Positions 7,691-15,415 of a stretch of 64,000 nt of DNA are shown piece after piece. Origin of the DNA: Methylovirgula sp. 4M-Z18 (lineage in GTDB: Bacteria; Pseudomonadota; Alphaproteobacteria; Rhizobiales; Beijerinckiaceae). Each line of letters begins with the position of its first letter. The first letter of the stretch is position 1. The DNA is taken from assembly GCF_037890675.1 (NCBI RefSeq), contig NZ_CP149575.1:119594-183593 (forward strand), read 5' to 3'. The notes beneath the pieces were generated by a model that was not told the origin of the DNA, did not search any database, and worked only from the letters and a program-made list of their open reading frames with translations. Position numbers and translations under genes: made by a program.

Positions 7691-9661
7691 TTAGCTCGCG
7701 AACATGGCGGCGACGAAATCATCGGCAAACTGCTTTGCCTCCGCCTGACTCGCGCCTTTCGCTGGGGGCCGCATGTCGGCAAAACGATCAATCATGGCAA
7801 GGGACAGCTTCTTGCGGTTTGCCGGAGCGAGTTTGGGTGCGGCAGGACCATCCGCTACGTCCGTCGCCACAGCCGGCTCAAGATCTTCGCGGGTGATGAC
7901 CCTCGTCCGGCGCTCGATCTTTGCAAGGTGGAGATCGACATCAAGCGCCTGCACGTGCGGCGGATCGAGCAGGCGGTCCTTGAACACCGGATCATTGTAA
8001 TAGACGATCTTGTCGCAGAGGATCGGTTTTGTGTTTTCGAGCGTGATGATTTCACGATGCTTACCGATCTCCTTGATTTCCTGCGGGAGCAACAGAGCGC
8101 GGCGCTGGTCGGACACGGACACCGACGCGCTGTTGAACGAGCCCCGCTGCCTGCTTACGGAGGAGGATTTGACGGTTTCGTCGCCAAGCATGCGGGAATA
8201 GTCTTCGGCATCCTTTTGCTCGCGTGGCGCGAACAGGACGCGCATGGCATGCTGCGTCTGCAACGTTTCCGCGCCTTCGCGGCCGTAGCCGAGCGGGATT
8301 TCCGCCTCAAGCTGCGCCGGCGACTGGATGATGGTGACCAGGCGCATATTGTATCCCGACATGTAAGAGATGGCGCGCGCGACGATCCCAATACGGCCAA
8401 TGGACGCAAACTCATCCATCAGAACGAGGCACTGATATTTGAGATCTGGATCGTTTTGTGGAAGGTCCTTGGTATTGAGGTTGATGAGTTGCGACAGGAG
8501 AAGGGCGATAACGCGACGTGCTTCGGCGAGGTAGTTGGGAGTGATCCCCACATAAATCGACATGCGGCGGCGGCGAACGTCACGAAGGTCGAAGTCATTT
8601 TCAGTGGTGGCCGCATCGACGATGGGGTTCGCCCAGATGCCGAGCGGCGCGTTGAACGTTGAAAGGATGCTTGAGCGCGTATTATCCGACGAGGTCAGAA
8701 AACGATTCAGGGCATCGACGCACGCCTCGGAAAGGGGCGGAAGCCCACCGCTCTCGGGCGCCCATTGCTTCGACGCAAGTTGCTTCCTGCCCTTCGCGTC
8801 GACCCCGACGACGACATAGTTTCTCTCGTCGATGATCGATTGAATGTATTTGTGCGTCGGCTGGCCCTTGCCGGAAGATTGGCGCAATAGCTCGCCAATC
8901 GTCTTTGGCAAGGATGGCGTCTCAAAGAGCATGAGGCCTAGTCCGACGAAAAGGTTTTTGGCTTGATCCTCCCAGAAGCTGTCACGGCCCTCCGTGGGGT
9001 AGAGGACTTCGCCGATCGCGGAGAGGTCGCCAATCCTGAAATGCCCATCACGCACATAGGAGAGCGGATTATAACGGTGGGTCCGCATATCCTCGGCGAA
9101 CGGGTTAAAGAGGTAGCACGGCTGGCCGTGCTTCGTCCTAAAACCCGCGGTGATGTCGAAATTCTCTTGCTTGATGTCGAGGGCGACAACCGAATCGGGC
9201 CAATTCAGAAGGTTCGGAATGACGATGCCGACGCCCTTGCCCGAACGGGTCGGCGCTGCGAGCATGAGAAATTGCTGACCAGTGAATGTCAGTAGCTTGC
9301 CTCTATACTTGCCGACAAGAATGCCATTGCGATTCGTGAGCAACCCGGCCTGCTCGACTTCGGCAGGCGTTGCGAACCTCGCCTCCCCGAAAAGCGCGCG
9401 GTTGGTTTGCAGCGCCTTGACGACGGCGGCCGTGAGCACCGTGCCGAGGATGAGGGCCGAACTGCCAGCCGAGATTTTAAGCCTCTTCCAGGCGATCACA
9501 TTGTCGCCGGCAACCGAGTGAAACTGCCACCATGTGGTGAGGTTGGCCGTGAAGGGATTGCGATGCCATAAGGCGAGCAGGATCGCACCGGAAAGGTAGA
9601 CAACGCCGACCATCGCCACGATAGCGGTGAGCGCGACGAAGAGAATGCGGAGCGTCTTCAT
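7691..9661 (-). CDS. virD4: Type IV coupling protein VirD4/TraG
   Basis: The coupling ATPase links the relaxosome to the mating channel and powers DNA entry. The ATG at 9661 is chosen because it starts directly at MKTLRILFVALTA, the first of two N-terminal membrane helices, and overlaps the preceding small ORF by ATGA; a longer frame reaches 9688. The product is 656 aa. Walker A is APTRSGKGVGIVIP with Lys142; a Walker B-like LVLMDEFASIGR follows. The NTPase and all-alpha domains have the usual order. The C-terminal ~40 residues form a tail (QFADDFVAAMF) echoed in the next gene. Confidence 0.97.
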   Translation of the reverse strand: MKTLRILFVALTAIVAMVGVVYLSGAILLALWHRNPFTANLTTWWQFHSVAGDNVIAWKRLKISAGSSALILGTVLTAAVVKALQTNRALFGEARFATPAEVEQAGLLTNRNGILVGKYRGKLLTFTGQQFLMLAAPTRSGKGVGIVIPNLLNWPDSVVALDIKQENFDITAGFRTKHGQPCYLFNPFAEDMRTHRYNPLSYVRDGHFRIGDLSAIGEVLYPTEGRDSFWEDQAKNLFVGLGLMLFETPSLPKTIGELLRQSSGKGQPTHKYIQSIIDERNYVVVGVDAKGRKQLASKQWAPESGGLPPLSEACVDALNRFLTSSDNTRSSILSTFNAPLGIWANPIVDAATTENDFDLRDVRRRRMSIYVGITPNYLAEARRVIALLLSQLINLNTKDLPQNDPDLKYQCLVLMDEFASIGRIGIVARAISYMSGYNMRLVTIIQSPAQLEAEIPLGYGREGAETLQTQHAMRVLFAPREQKDAEDYSRMLGDETVKSSSVSRQRGSFNSASVSVSDQRRALLLPQEIKEIGKHREIITLENTKPILCDKIVYYNDPVFKDRLLDPPHVQALDVDLHLAKIERRTRVITREDLEPAVATDVADGPAAPKLAPANRKKLSLAMIDRFADMRPPAKGASQAEAKQFADDFVAAMFAS

Positions 9662-9759
9662 CGCTTGGCACGCATTGTGGTCAGGCACACGTTGGCGCGG
9701 TCGATGCCAATGGCGAGTTCGCTGGAACCGGTTTGAGGTGACAATAGGGTGGTGATCAT
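9658..9759 (-). CDS. Putative 33-codon ORF coupled to virD4
   Basis: Fills the gap between virB11 and virD4. ATG 9759 has GGAG with a five-base spacer, and its TGA stop overlaps the virD4 ATG, a standard coupling arrangement. The 33-residue translation (MITTLLSPQTGSSELAIGID...) has no signal peptide and no recognised motif. It may be a real small protein or a leader whose translation simply opens the virD4 start, which itself lacks a good ribosome binding site. Confidence 0.4.
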   Translation of the reverse strand: MITTLLSPQTGSSELAIGIDRANVCLTTMRAKR

Positions 9760-9775
9760 GGCGCTCCAGGCCTCG

Positions 9776-10795
9776 CTAATGACGAACGGACTGGCGCTTG
9801 ACCGCCGGATCGAACCAGATTTCGGTGATGTGCCGTTCGGTTCCGTCACTGCGGATATGAAAGACAATGTCGATCACGGAATAGAGCATCTGCCGGATCA
9901 CCTCGTAGGGGATCGCGCGGCCCTGCCGGTTCTGGAGCATCATGAGACTGAGGCGCTCGAACGCGAGTTCCGCCGAACCTGCGTGGACAGAGGTGATGCT
10001 GCCGCCATGTCCGGACGCACAGATATTGACGAAATCATAGGTTTCCGGGCCACGAAGCTCGGCAAGAAGGATTCGATCCGGCTTCATACGCATGCAGGAA
10101 CGTAAGAGCGAAGCGGATGTGATCGGAGCGTTTTCTTCCTCCTTGGCTTCCGACGGGTAGAACAGGTGGACGTGATTTGGGTGGTTCGGCAAAAACAATT
10201 CCGGCACGTCCTCGATCGTGATCAACCGTTGGGACTTCGGAATCTCCTGCATGAGGGCTTTCATGAATGTGGTCTTTCCCGAACCGGTCGCGCCGGCAAC
10301 CACGATCACTTTGCCAACCCTGACAGCCCGCTGCAGGAAGCGGGCATAGTCCTTGCCCTCATAGAGGCCGACGAGCTCCATTTCCTCCTCGGAGAGGTCG
10401 GCGATAATCGGCCTGATCTTGGAGAAAAAGCCTTGCTCGACATAAGTCTCGATGTCGCGCAACAGGAAGGACGGCTTGCGGATCGTCATCGAGATGGTGC
10501 CGTCTTCACAGGCGGGCGGCATGACGAACTGGACGCGTTGGCCCTTCGGCAAGATCGCCGAAAGAACGGGACGCGTGTCGGAGAACTCGTTGGATGAGAA
10601 TTTGGCGACGGCGGTGCCTAGCGACCGCATATGATCATAGGTGATCGGCGCATCGTGCCGCTCCCACTTGCCGTTGCGCTCAACGAAAACCTCGTCGGCA
10701 CGATTGGAACAGATCTCGGTCACGTCCGGCTGCTCAAGCCATTCGGTGAAAGGCTCCAGAAAGTGCAGGACGGACGTGTCTTTGCTGGTTTTCAT
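9776..10795 (-). CDS. virB11: T4SS traffic ATPase VirB11
   Basis: Hexameric ATPase at the cytoplasmic face of the channel. The protein is 339 aa, the family size. It shows the N-terminal domain followed by Walker A GATGSGKTTF (Lys174), the Asp box LITIEDVPELFLP, Walker B region RILLAELRGPE and the His box GHGGSITSVHAG. It overlaps virB10 by 4 bp (start 10795, virB10 stop 10792), so translation is coupled. Nothing is missing. Confidence 0.97.
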   Translation of the reverse strand: MKTSKDTSVLHFLEPFTEWLEQPDVTEICSNRADEVFVERNGKWERHDAPITYDHMRSLGTAVAKFSSNEFSDTRPVLSAILPKGQRVQFVMPPACEDGTISMTIRKPSFLLRDIETYVEQGFFSKIRPIIADLSEEEMELVGLYEGKDYARFLQRAVRVGKVIVVAGATGSGKTTFMKALMQEIPKSQRLITIEDVPELFLPNHPNHVHLFYPSEAKEEENAPITSASLLRSCMRMKPDRILLAELRGPETYDFVNICASGHGGSITSVHAGSAELAFERLSLMMLQNRQGRAIPYEVIRQMLYSVIDIVFHIRSDGTERHITEIWFDPAVKRQSVRH

Positions 10796-11919
10796 CTCGG
10801 CACGGTCCAGGGGGAGGCTTTGGAAGTGTAGACCGTCGAAAAATCGAGATCGCGAGCAACAAAGATGCCGACCGTGTCGCCCTGGTTCTTGGTCAAGGTC
10901 GGCGGGATGTTGATCGTAGCGTTGAGTGCATTCGTGATCAGCGAATCCGGAGCGCCGGTCGATATGTTGGTGGTATTATTGGTGTTATTGCCGTTCTTCG
11001 ACTGCATGGCGGTCTGAACGGCATTCTGGCCAATCTGCTCGCCGGTCGTGAACATGCTCAGCAGCACGGCCGCGCCAAACCGCTTGAAATAGTGATTGTC
11101 GACATAGCCGGGAAGGCCGGAGTTGCCGAGTCGGTCAGTGCCAGGAGAATCGAGAGACACGACGACGCCGGTCGCGGTTTTGATCCGATTCCAAAGCACG
11201 AATAGCCGCTCGTCCCCAACATGAAGGTTCGCTTGATATTCGCCCGTCAGGGTCGATCCACGCTCGATCAGCACAAATTTTCCGTTATCGGAAAAGACAT
11301 CATTGGTGACGGTGCACGAGGTCATGCCCGCGACGGACGAATTGATGGCGGTATTGAGCGAGCAATTGATGAACGAACCTTTGGCAAGGATGAAATTCCG
11401 GTTGCCAATCATCTGTGCGGCACGGCCAGGCGTGGACGTGGACACCAAGAGTGCGCCAAGCCCGCTCTGCGAGCCCTCCGTGGCGGCTTGCTGGTCTGCG
11501 GGCGCGGCGGCTGGCCGGTTCGGAACCGACACCATCATGTCGGATGCGGATTTGTCGACGATGATGGGCACTGGCCTCGCGGTAACGGGCACGACCTGCG
11601 ACGCCAACGCTGCAGCTTGCACGGGAGGCGCGGCAGGCGGTTGCTGTGGCGGTGGGACGGGTGGAGGCGCTTGCGGAGGCAACTGGAACGTGCGCGCGGC
11701 GAGGCCGTTCCGGACCTGGCCCGCCGCCTGCACCTGCTCGGGCTTCCGTTTGAAGAAGAGGTAATAACCAGCGGCGATCGTGCCGCCGAGAGCGGCAATC
11801 AAAAAGACCGATGCGACGACTTGCCGGCCTTGGGCCGAGCGCCCGCGACCGCCTTCAAGCGAAACCGAAGGGTTCGCCGGCGGAATCGCGCCATCGAGTG
11901 TGTCGTTGTCTTGGCTCAT
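10792..11919 (-). CDS. virB10: T4SS core protein VirB10
   Basis: Spans both membranes in the core complex and forms the outer-membrane pore with VirB9. The 375-aa protein has a short cytoplasmic N-terminus, one transmembrane helix around residues 34-54 (VVASVFLIAALGGTIAAGYYLFF), a Pro-rich periplasmic linker (residues ~80-105), and the conserved TrbI-like beta-barrel domain (MTSCTVTNDVFSDNGKFVLI and RGSTLTGEYQ). The antenna region AAVLLSMFTTGEQIGQNAV is present. It sits between virB9 and virB11, 6 bp from the former. Confidence 0.96.
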   Translation of the reverse strand: MSQDNDTLDGAIPPANPSVSLEGGRGRSAQGRQVVASVFLIAALGGTIAAGYYLFFKRKPEQVQAAGQVRNGLAARTFQLPPQAPPPVPPPQQPPAAPPVQAAALASQVVPVTARPVPIIVDKSASDMMVSVPNRPAAAPADQQAATEGSQSGLGALLVSTSTPGRAAQMIGNRNFILAKGSFINCSLNTAINSSVAGMTSCTVTNDVFSDNGKFVLIERGSTLTGEYQANLHVGDERLFVLWNRIKTATGVVVSLDSPGTDRLGNSGLPGYVDNHYFKRFGAAVLLSMFTTGEQIGQNAVQTAMQSKNGNNTNNTTNISTGAPDSLITNALNATINIPPTLTKNQGDTVGIFVARDLDFSTVYTSKASPWTVPR

Positions 11920-11925
11920 CGTCGA

Positions 11926-12873
11926 TCATTGTCCCTGTACTGGTGCGGCTGGCGTCGGCAAGGCAGGCATCGCGGAGGATGTACTTGGGGGCGCAGCAAC
12001 GGCTTTACCCGTGGTTTCCTGTCGGCCGTTCGCAAAGGGCAGTTTCTTTTTGAACGTGCGTGCGATGTCGGGCACGGTCGAGCCGCCCTGTGGCGGCACT
12101 CCTACGGCGTCGAAGGCTTCGTTGTAGACGCCAACCGCGCTGTCACCGCTTCGCAGCATGAGGGCACGCGCGACGCGATGCACGACCAAGGTGTCGCCCT
12201 CGACGTGATGGTCGATAATCGACTCCTTACCGTCGGCGCCGACCAGAAAGACCGACGGAAAATCGCCGTTTCCGGGGAAGCGCAGATAGGTAAAGTGGCC
12301 GTCGTCCCAGGCAGAGGATGGCCGGATATTGTCGGCATTGGCGCCGACCGCCATGCTGTAATTCCAATTCTGAGGCGGCGCCCGCTGGGCAAGCTTACGC
12401 TCCGCGGCGCGCTGGCGGGCGAGCTCACGGGCGGCGGCAGCCTCTTCGGCCGGATATTTGATGTAGAGTGCATAGGTTGCCTCTTGCGGAGAACCGACCA
12501 ATTTGAGGTCGAAGGCATAGGTATGCTTGTCGGTGGTGACCAGCAGATTGGTCGCCCATTGATCCGGAGTCGGCAGGATCGCAGCAGTTTCCTTGTCCGC
12601 GCTCTTAACGGTTTTGGGCTTGATGAAAAGGATATGGCCACGCGGGCTGAGCTCCCAACCGGAGCCAAAGCCGCTCGCGGCGTCTACGATGTTTTCGTCC
12701 CCCTTGAAAATGATCTCCGAGGCGATGCCCGGATAAGCATGCAGGGTCGGAATCAGATTTGGGTCATAATTGGAATATTGAATATGGCTGTTCGATATCT
12801 CGGCATGCGCGCTCGGCGTCAGAGCAACTAAGACAAGACACGAGAGAAAGCTATGTCGCATGGGCTGTCTCAA
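11926..12873 (-). CDS. virB9: T4SS core protein VirB9
   Basis: Periplasmic/outer-membrane ring subunit. The 315-aa protein begins with a signal peptide (MRHSFLSCLVLVALTPSAHA after a four-residue extension), followed by the N-terminal beta domain (GWELSPRGHILFIKPK) and the C-terminal CagX domain (PSSAWDDGHFTYLRFPGNGD, then VFLVGADGKESIIDHHVEGD). The family usually pairs with the lipoprotein VirB7, for which no gene is found in the usual place. The start overlaps the virB8 stop by 4 bp. Confidence 0.96.
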   Translation of the reverse strand: MRQPMRHSFLSCLVLVALTPSAHAEISNSHIQYSNYDPNLIPTLHAYPGIASEIIFKGDENIVDAASGFGSGWELSPRGHILFIKPKTVKSADKETAAILPTPDQWATNLLVTTDKHTYAFDLKLVGSPQEATYALYIKYPAEEAAAARELARQRAAERKLAQRAPPQNWNYSMAVGANADNIRPSSAWDDGHFTYLRFPGNGDFPSVFLVGADGKESIIDHHVEGDTLVVHRVARALMLRSGDSAVGVYNEAFDAVGVPPQGGSTVPDIARTFKKKLPFANGRQETTGKAVAAPPSTSSAMPALPTPAAPVQGQ

Positions 12874-13580
12874 TTCTGCGCGCTCGACGAAAGTTCCGGG
12901 TCGACGCGATAGGTTGTGACCTGAAAGGCGAAGGGGTTAATGAGCCGCAAGCTTTCCTTCATGGTTGACGGGTTCTGATAGGCATAGCCGACCGTCGCCA
13001 CCCAATGGGTGACGGCGCCGTGGCCCGGATCGTCAACGCGCTTTGTCTCTTTCGTGAACCGGACGGTGCCGGTCCAATTACCGTTGGGAACAACCGAATT
13101 GATCGTGATCGTCGCCTTCACCTTATCCTGAAACGTCTTGTCGAGCGCCTTGTCGCCTATGAAAAGTTGCCCGTATTCGGCAGCGACATTGGGCATCGAC
13201 GTCGCGCCGACGAAATTGTAGTCCGTCTGCAGCGTGTACCAGTCGTAGGTCTCCCGGTGGGTGACATATTGGGCAAGCCAGTATTTGTCGCGGGTGTCCT
13301 GAAACGTTGTTTCGGCAGGGGCTGACAAAGTGTCGAGGACGTCGACCGCGCCCGTTGTGGTATTCTCACGGATAAGGTACGGCACGCGCTGTTTCAGCGG
13401 CATCATCACCATGATCGTTGCCCACGAAATCAATGTGAGGCAACACGCCACGCCGGTGACGCGCCAAGCCGTTCTATTGGAGCGCTGAACCTGATAGATC
13501 CGTGACGATTCCCAGTTGAGCGCGGCGTCGTAGTGGTCGGTCGGCTGAGGCTGTGCGAGTTTCCTGCGGAAAAGGGCCAT
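12870..13580 (-). CDS. virB8: T4SS inner-membrane protein VirB8
   Basis: Assembly factor and nucleation point of the channel. The 236-aa protein has a cytoplasmic N-terminus, a single transmembrane helix near residues 41-63 (VTGVACCLTLISWATIMVMM), then the NTF2-like periplasmic domain with the conserved YVTHRETYDWYTLQTDY segment and GTVRFTKETKR strand. The gene lies directly after virB6 with a 9-bp gap, leaving no room for a virB7 gene. Confidence 0.96.
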   Translation of the reverse strand: MALFRRKLAQPQPTDHYDAALNWESSRIYQVQRSNRTAWRVTGVACCLTLISWATIMVMMPLKQRVPYLIRENTTTGAVDVLDTLSAPAETTFQDTRDKYWLAQYVTHRETYDWYTLQTDYNFVGATSMPNVAAEYGQLFIGDKALDKTFQDKVKATITINSVVPNGNWTGTVRFTKETKRVDDPGHGAVTHWVATVGYAYQNPSTMKESLRLINPFAFQVTTYRVDPELSSSAQN

Positions 13581-13589
13581 ATGTGTGTC

Positions 13590-14609
13590 CTAGTTCGTGC
13601 TGTTCGGGTTCTGGGCCTGGCGGAACATCGGATTCCACACTTTGTTGGGATTGATTTTGCTGGCGGCCCACTGGACCCCTTTCTTCGCCCCCTGGACGCC
13701 TGCGGCGGCTCCGCGCCCTCCACGACTCACATTTCTGACGAGGTTGCCAACCGGATTGAGAATGCTGGTGGCGTTCAGGACCGAGATGGACATCCCGCCG
13801 GCCAATTGTGCGGACACATTCGACACTTCAAGCATGACCTTTGCCAGGCCAAAGGCGAGCGCGAGCAATTCGATGATCGGGAAAAATATGCTCTGGTCTG
13901 ACGAAGACGGGTCGACCTTTTTCACGTGGTCGTCGAAGATTTGCACCGCGATCATCAGAATGAGCGACACGACGGCATATTTGAAAATATAGGTCATCAC
14001 CTGGGACAACCATGCTTCGAAGAACCGCGCCGTGGCGGGCCAGAGGAGAAAGGCAATGAAAAGCGGGCCGAGCGCGATCATAACTTGAAGGAAGATCGTC
14101 GCGATCAAGATCATATACGCGCCGGGGATCAGGATAACGATAAGGCCGACTGCAGTCACAAAGATGCAGCAGAGATACTCGACGTAGGGGCCGAAGTCGT
14201 GCCAACCCAAACCCTTCATCATTTCGATGTACTTTTGGATGACGGTGAAGCCATCGTTCAAGGTTGTGTCGAGCATCGAAAATCCGTTGGCGTTGCTGTT
14301 GCCCGTAACGGCCGCCGCCATGCCGGTTTGGAGGTCCGTCAAGGTTTGCGACACCTGTGTGAAATAGGTGTAGTTCAGGGCAAACGCGCCAACGATCGCG
14401 GCGATGAACGCCTTCTTGATAAAATCCTGAAAGGGCGCAGTCACAAACCCGCCAAGGATCATATATCCGTAGATGGTCAAATAAAGCGCCAGCGCCACAA
14501 CAACGATCGGATTGATCTGGGTCATGATGTCTTGTGCGCGCGAATTCACGATCGTCGTAAGGGCGTTCTGAATGCTTTGCGACAGGTCCGAGAACAGGGT
14601 GACATTCAT
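13590..14609 (-). CDS. virB6: T4SS polytopic membrane protein VirB6
   Basis: Inner-membrane channel component. ATG 14609 (MNVTLFSDLSQSIQNALT) is chosen because family members begin close to this point; the frame stays open to 14663 and ATG 14645 is a possible alternative, neither start having a strong ribosome binding site. The 339-aa product has hydrophobic segments at about residues 33-53, 64-80, 150-175, 180-205 and 215-240, the TrbL/VirB6 pattern, and a Gly/Ala-rich C-terminal tail. Confidence 0.93.
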   Translation of the reverse strand: MNVTLFSDLSQSIQNALTTIVNSRAQDIMTQINPIVVVALALYLTIYGYMILGGFVTAPFQDFIKKAFIAAIVGAFALNYTYFTQVSQTLTDLQTGMAAAVTGNSNANGFSMLDTTLNDGFTVIQKYIEMMKGLGWHDFGPYVEYLCCIFVTAVGLIVILIPGAYMILIATIFLQVMIALGPLFIAFLLWPATARFFEAWLSQVMTYIFKYAVVSLILMIAVQIFDDHVKKVDPSSSDQSIFFPIIELLALAFGLAKVMLEVSNVSAQLAGGMSISVLNATSILNPVGNLVRNVSRGGRGAAAGVQGAKKGVQWAASKINPNKVWNPMFRQAQNPNSTN

Positions 14610-14668
14610 GAGGGGCGCTCGTGATGGGCGACTTCCCGCGGCCATGGCATCAGGCTGCGACAACCACG

Positions 14669-15415
14669 TTACTGGCCGAAGGAAGACACGGTGGAGGGAA
14701 TGCCACCCGTGCGAGACAGGACAGATGCGTTATATTGCGCCTGCTGCTCTTGCAGGATTTTGTCGTTCTGGTCCGCTGCGAACATCTGCATCTTCAGCTT
14801 GGAATCGGTGGCCTGCAGACTATTCTGCTCGGCCCCAATCCTTGCCGTCATCTCAGCCGCGCCTTTCACGTCGCTGGTGGCGTTGATTTGCTGCATCAGG
14901 CTTTGGATCTGGTCCAAGCGCTGACCCGCGACGGAAAGTGCGTTGTTGGCAAAATCGAGGTCTTGTGCGGACTTCTTGCTCTGCGCGTAACAGAGTGTCT
15001 GCGCCTGAGAATCAGTCTGCGACGCGCAGCGGTCAAAAATCTTTGCCGTGTCGTAGAGTGTCTGGGCAGTTGAGGTAAGGCCATTGCCGGTCTGCTGCAG
15101 GTTCTGGTACGTCTGTTGCCAGTTTTGCGGGAAATAATCGTTGAGCGCCGGATTGCTATTGATCTGGCCGAACCCGCGCGATCCGGTCATCGAGTCGTAG
15201 GTGGCTTGCAGCGTCTGGAACTGGCTTTGCAGGGTCTGCAGCTGGTTCATCATCCCTTGGAGCTGCTGCGCCCATTGGAGCATGGTTTGCGCCTGCTGGG
15301 CGATCGACGTGTTAATAGCGGTCGGATCTATCACGACATCGACGGCACGCGCACTTTGGCTCGACAGGAACGTGGCGGCTAAAGCGGCGATGGCAAATGC
15401 TCTAAAGTGTCTCAT
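14669..15415 (-). CDS. virB5: VirB5-like minor pilin, copy A
   Basis: Periplasmic adhesin-type pilus tip protein. The 248-aa product has a signal peptide (residues 1-24, ending SSQSARA) and a helical, Gln-rich mature region (MLQWAQQLQGMMNQLQTLQS) with two Cys residues around the CASQTDSQAQTLCYAQ segment. It ends in GGIPSTVSSFGQ, nearly the same C-terminal motif as the second VirB5-like protein at 19273-20010. It overlaps the virB4 stop by 4 bp, so virB4 and this gene are coupled. Confidence 0.9.
   Translation of the reverse strand: MRHFRAFAIAALAATFLSSQSARAVDVVIDPTAINTSIAQQAQTMLQWAQQLQGMMNQLQTLQSQFQTLQATYDSMTGSRGFGQINSNPALNDYFPQNWQQTYQNLQQTGNGLTSTAQTLYDTAKIFDRCASQTDSQAQTLCYAQSKKSAQDLDFANNALSVAGQRLDQIQSLMQQINATSDVKGAAEMTARIGAEQNSLQATDSKLKMQMFAADQNDKILQEQQAQYNASVLSRTGGIPSTVSSFGQ

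Noticed and set aside
11221..12831. A 536-codon open frame on the + strand opposite virB9 and virB10
   Set aside because: It is antisense to two well-supported genes and its Arg/Gly/His-rich translation has shadow composition; such frames are common opposite GC-rich genes.
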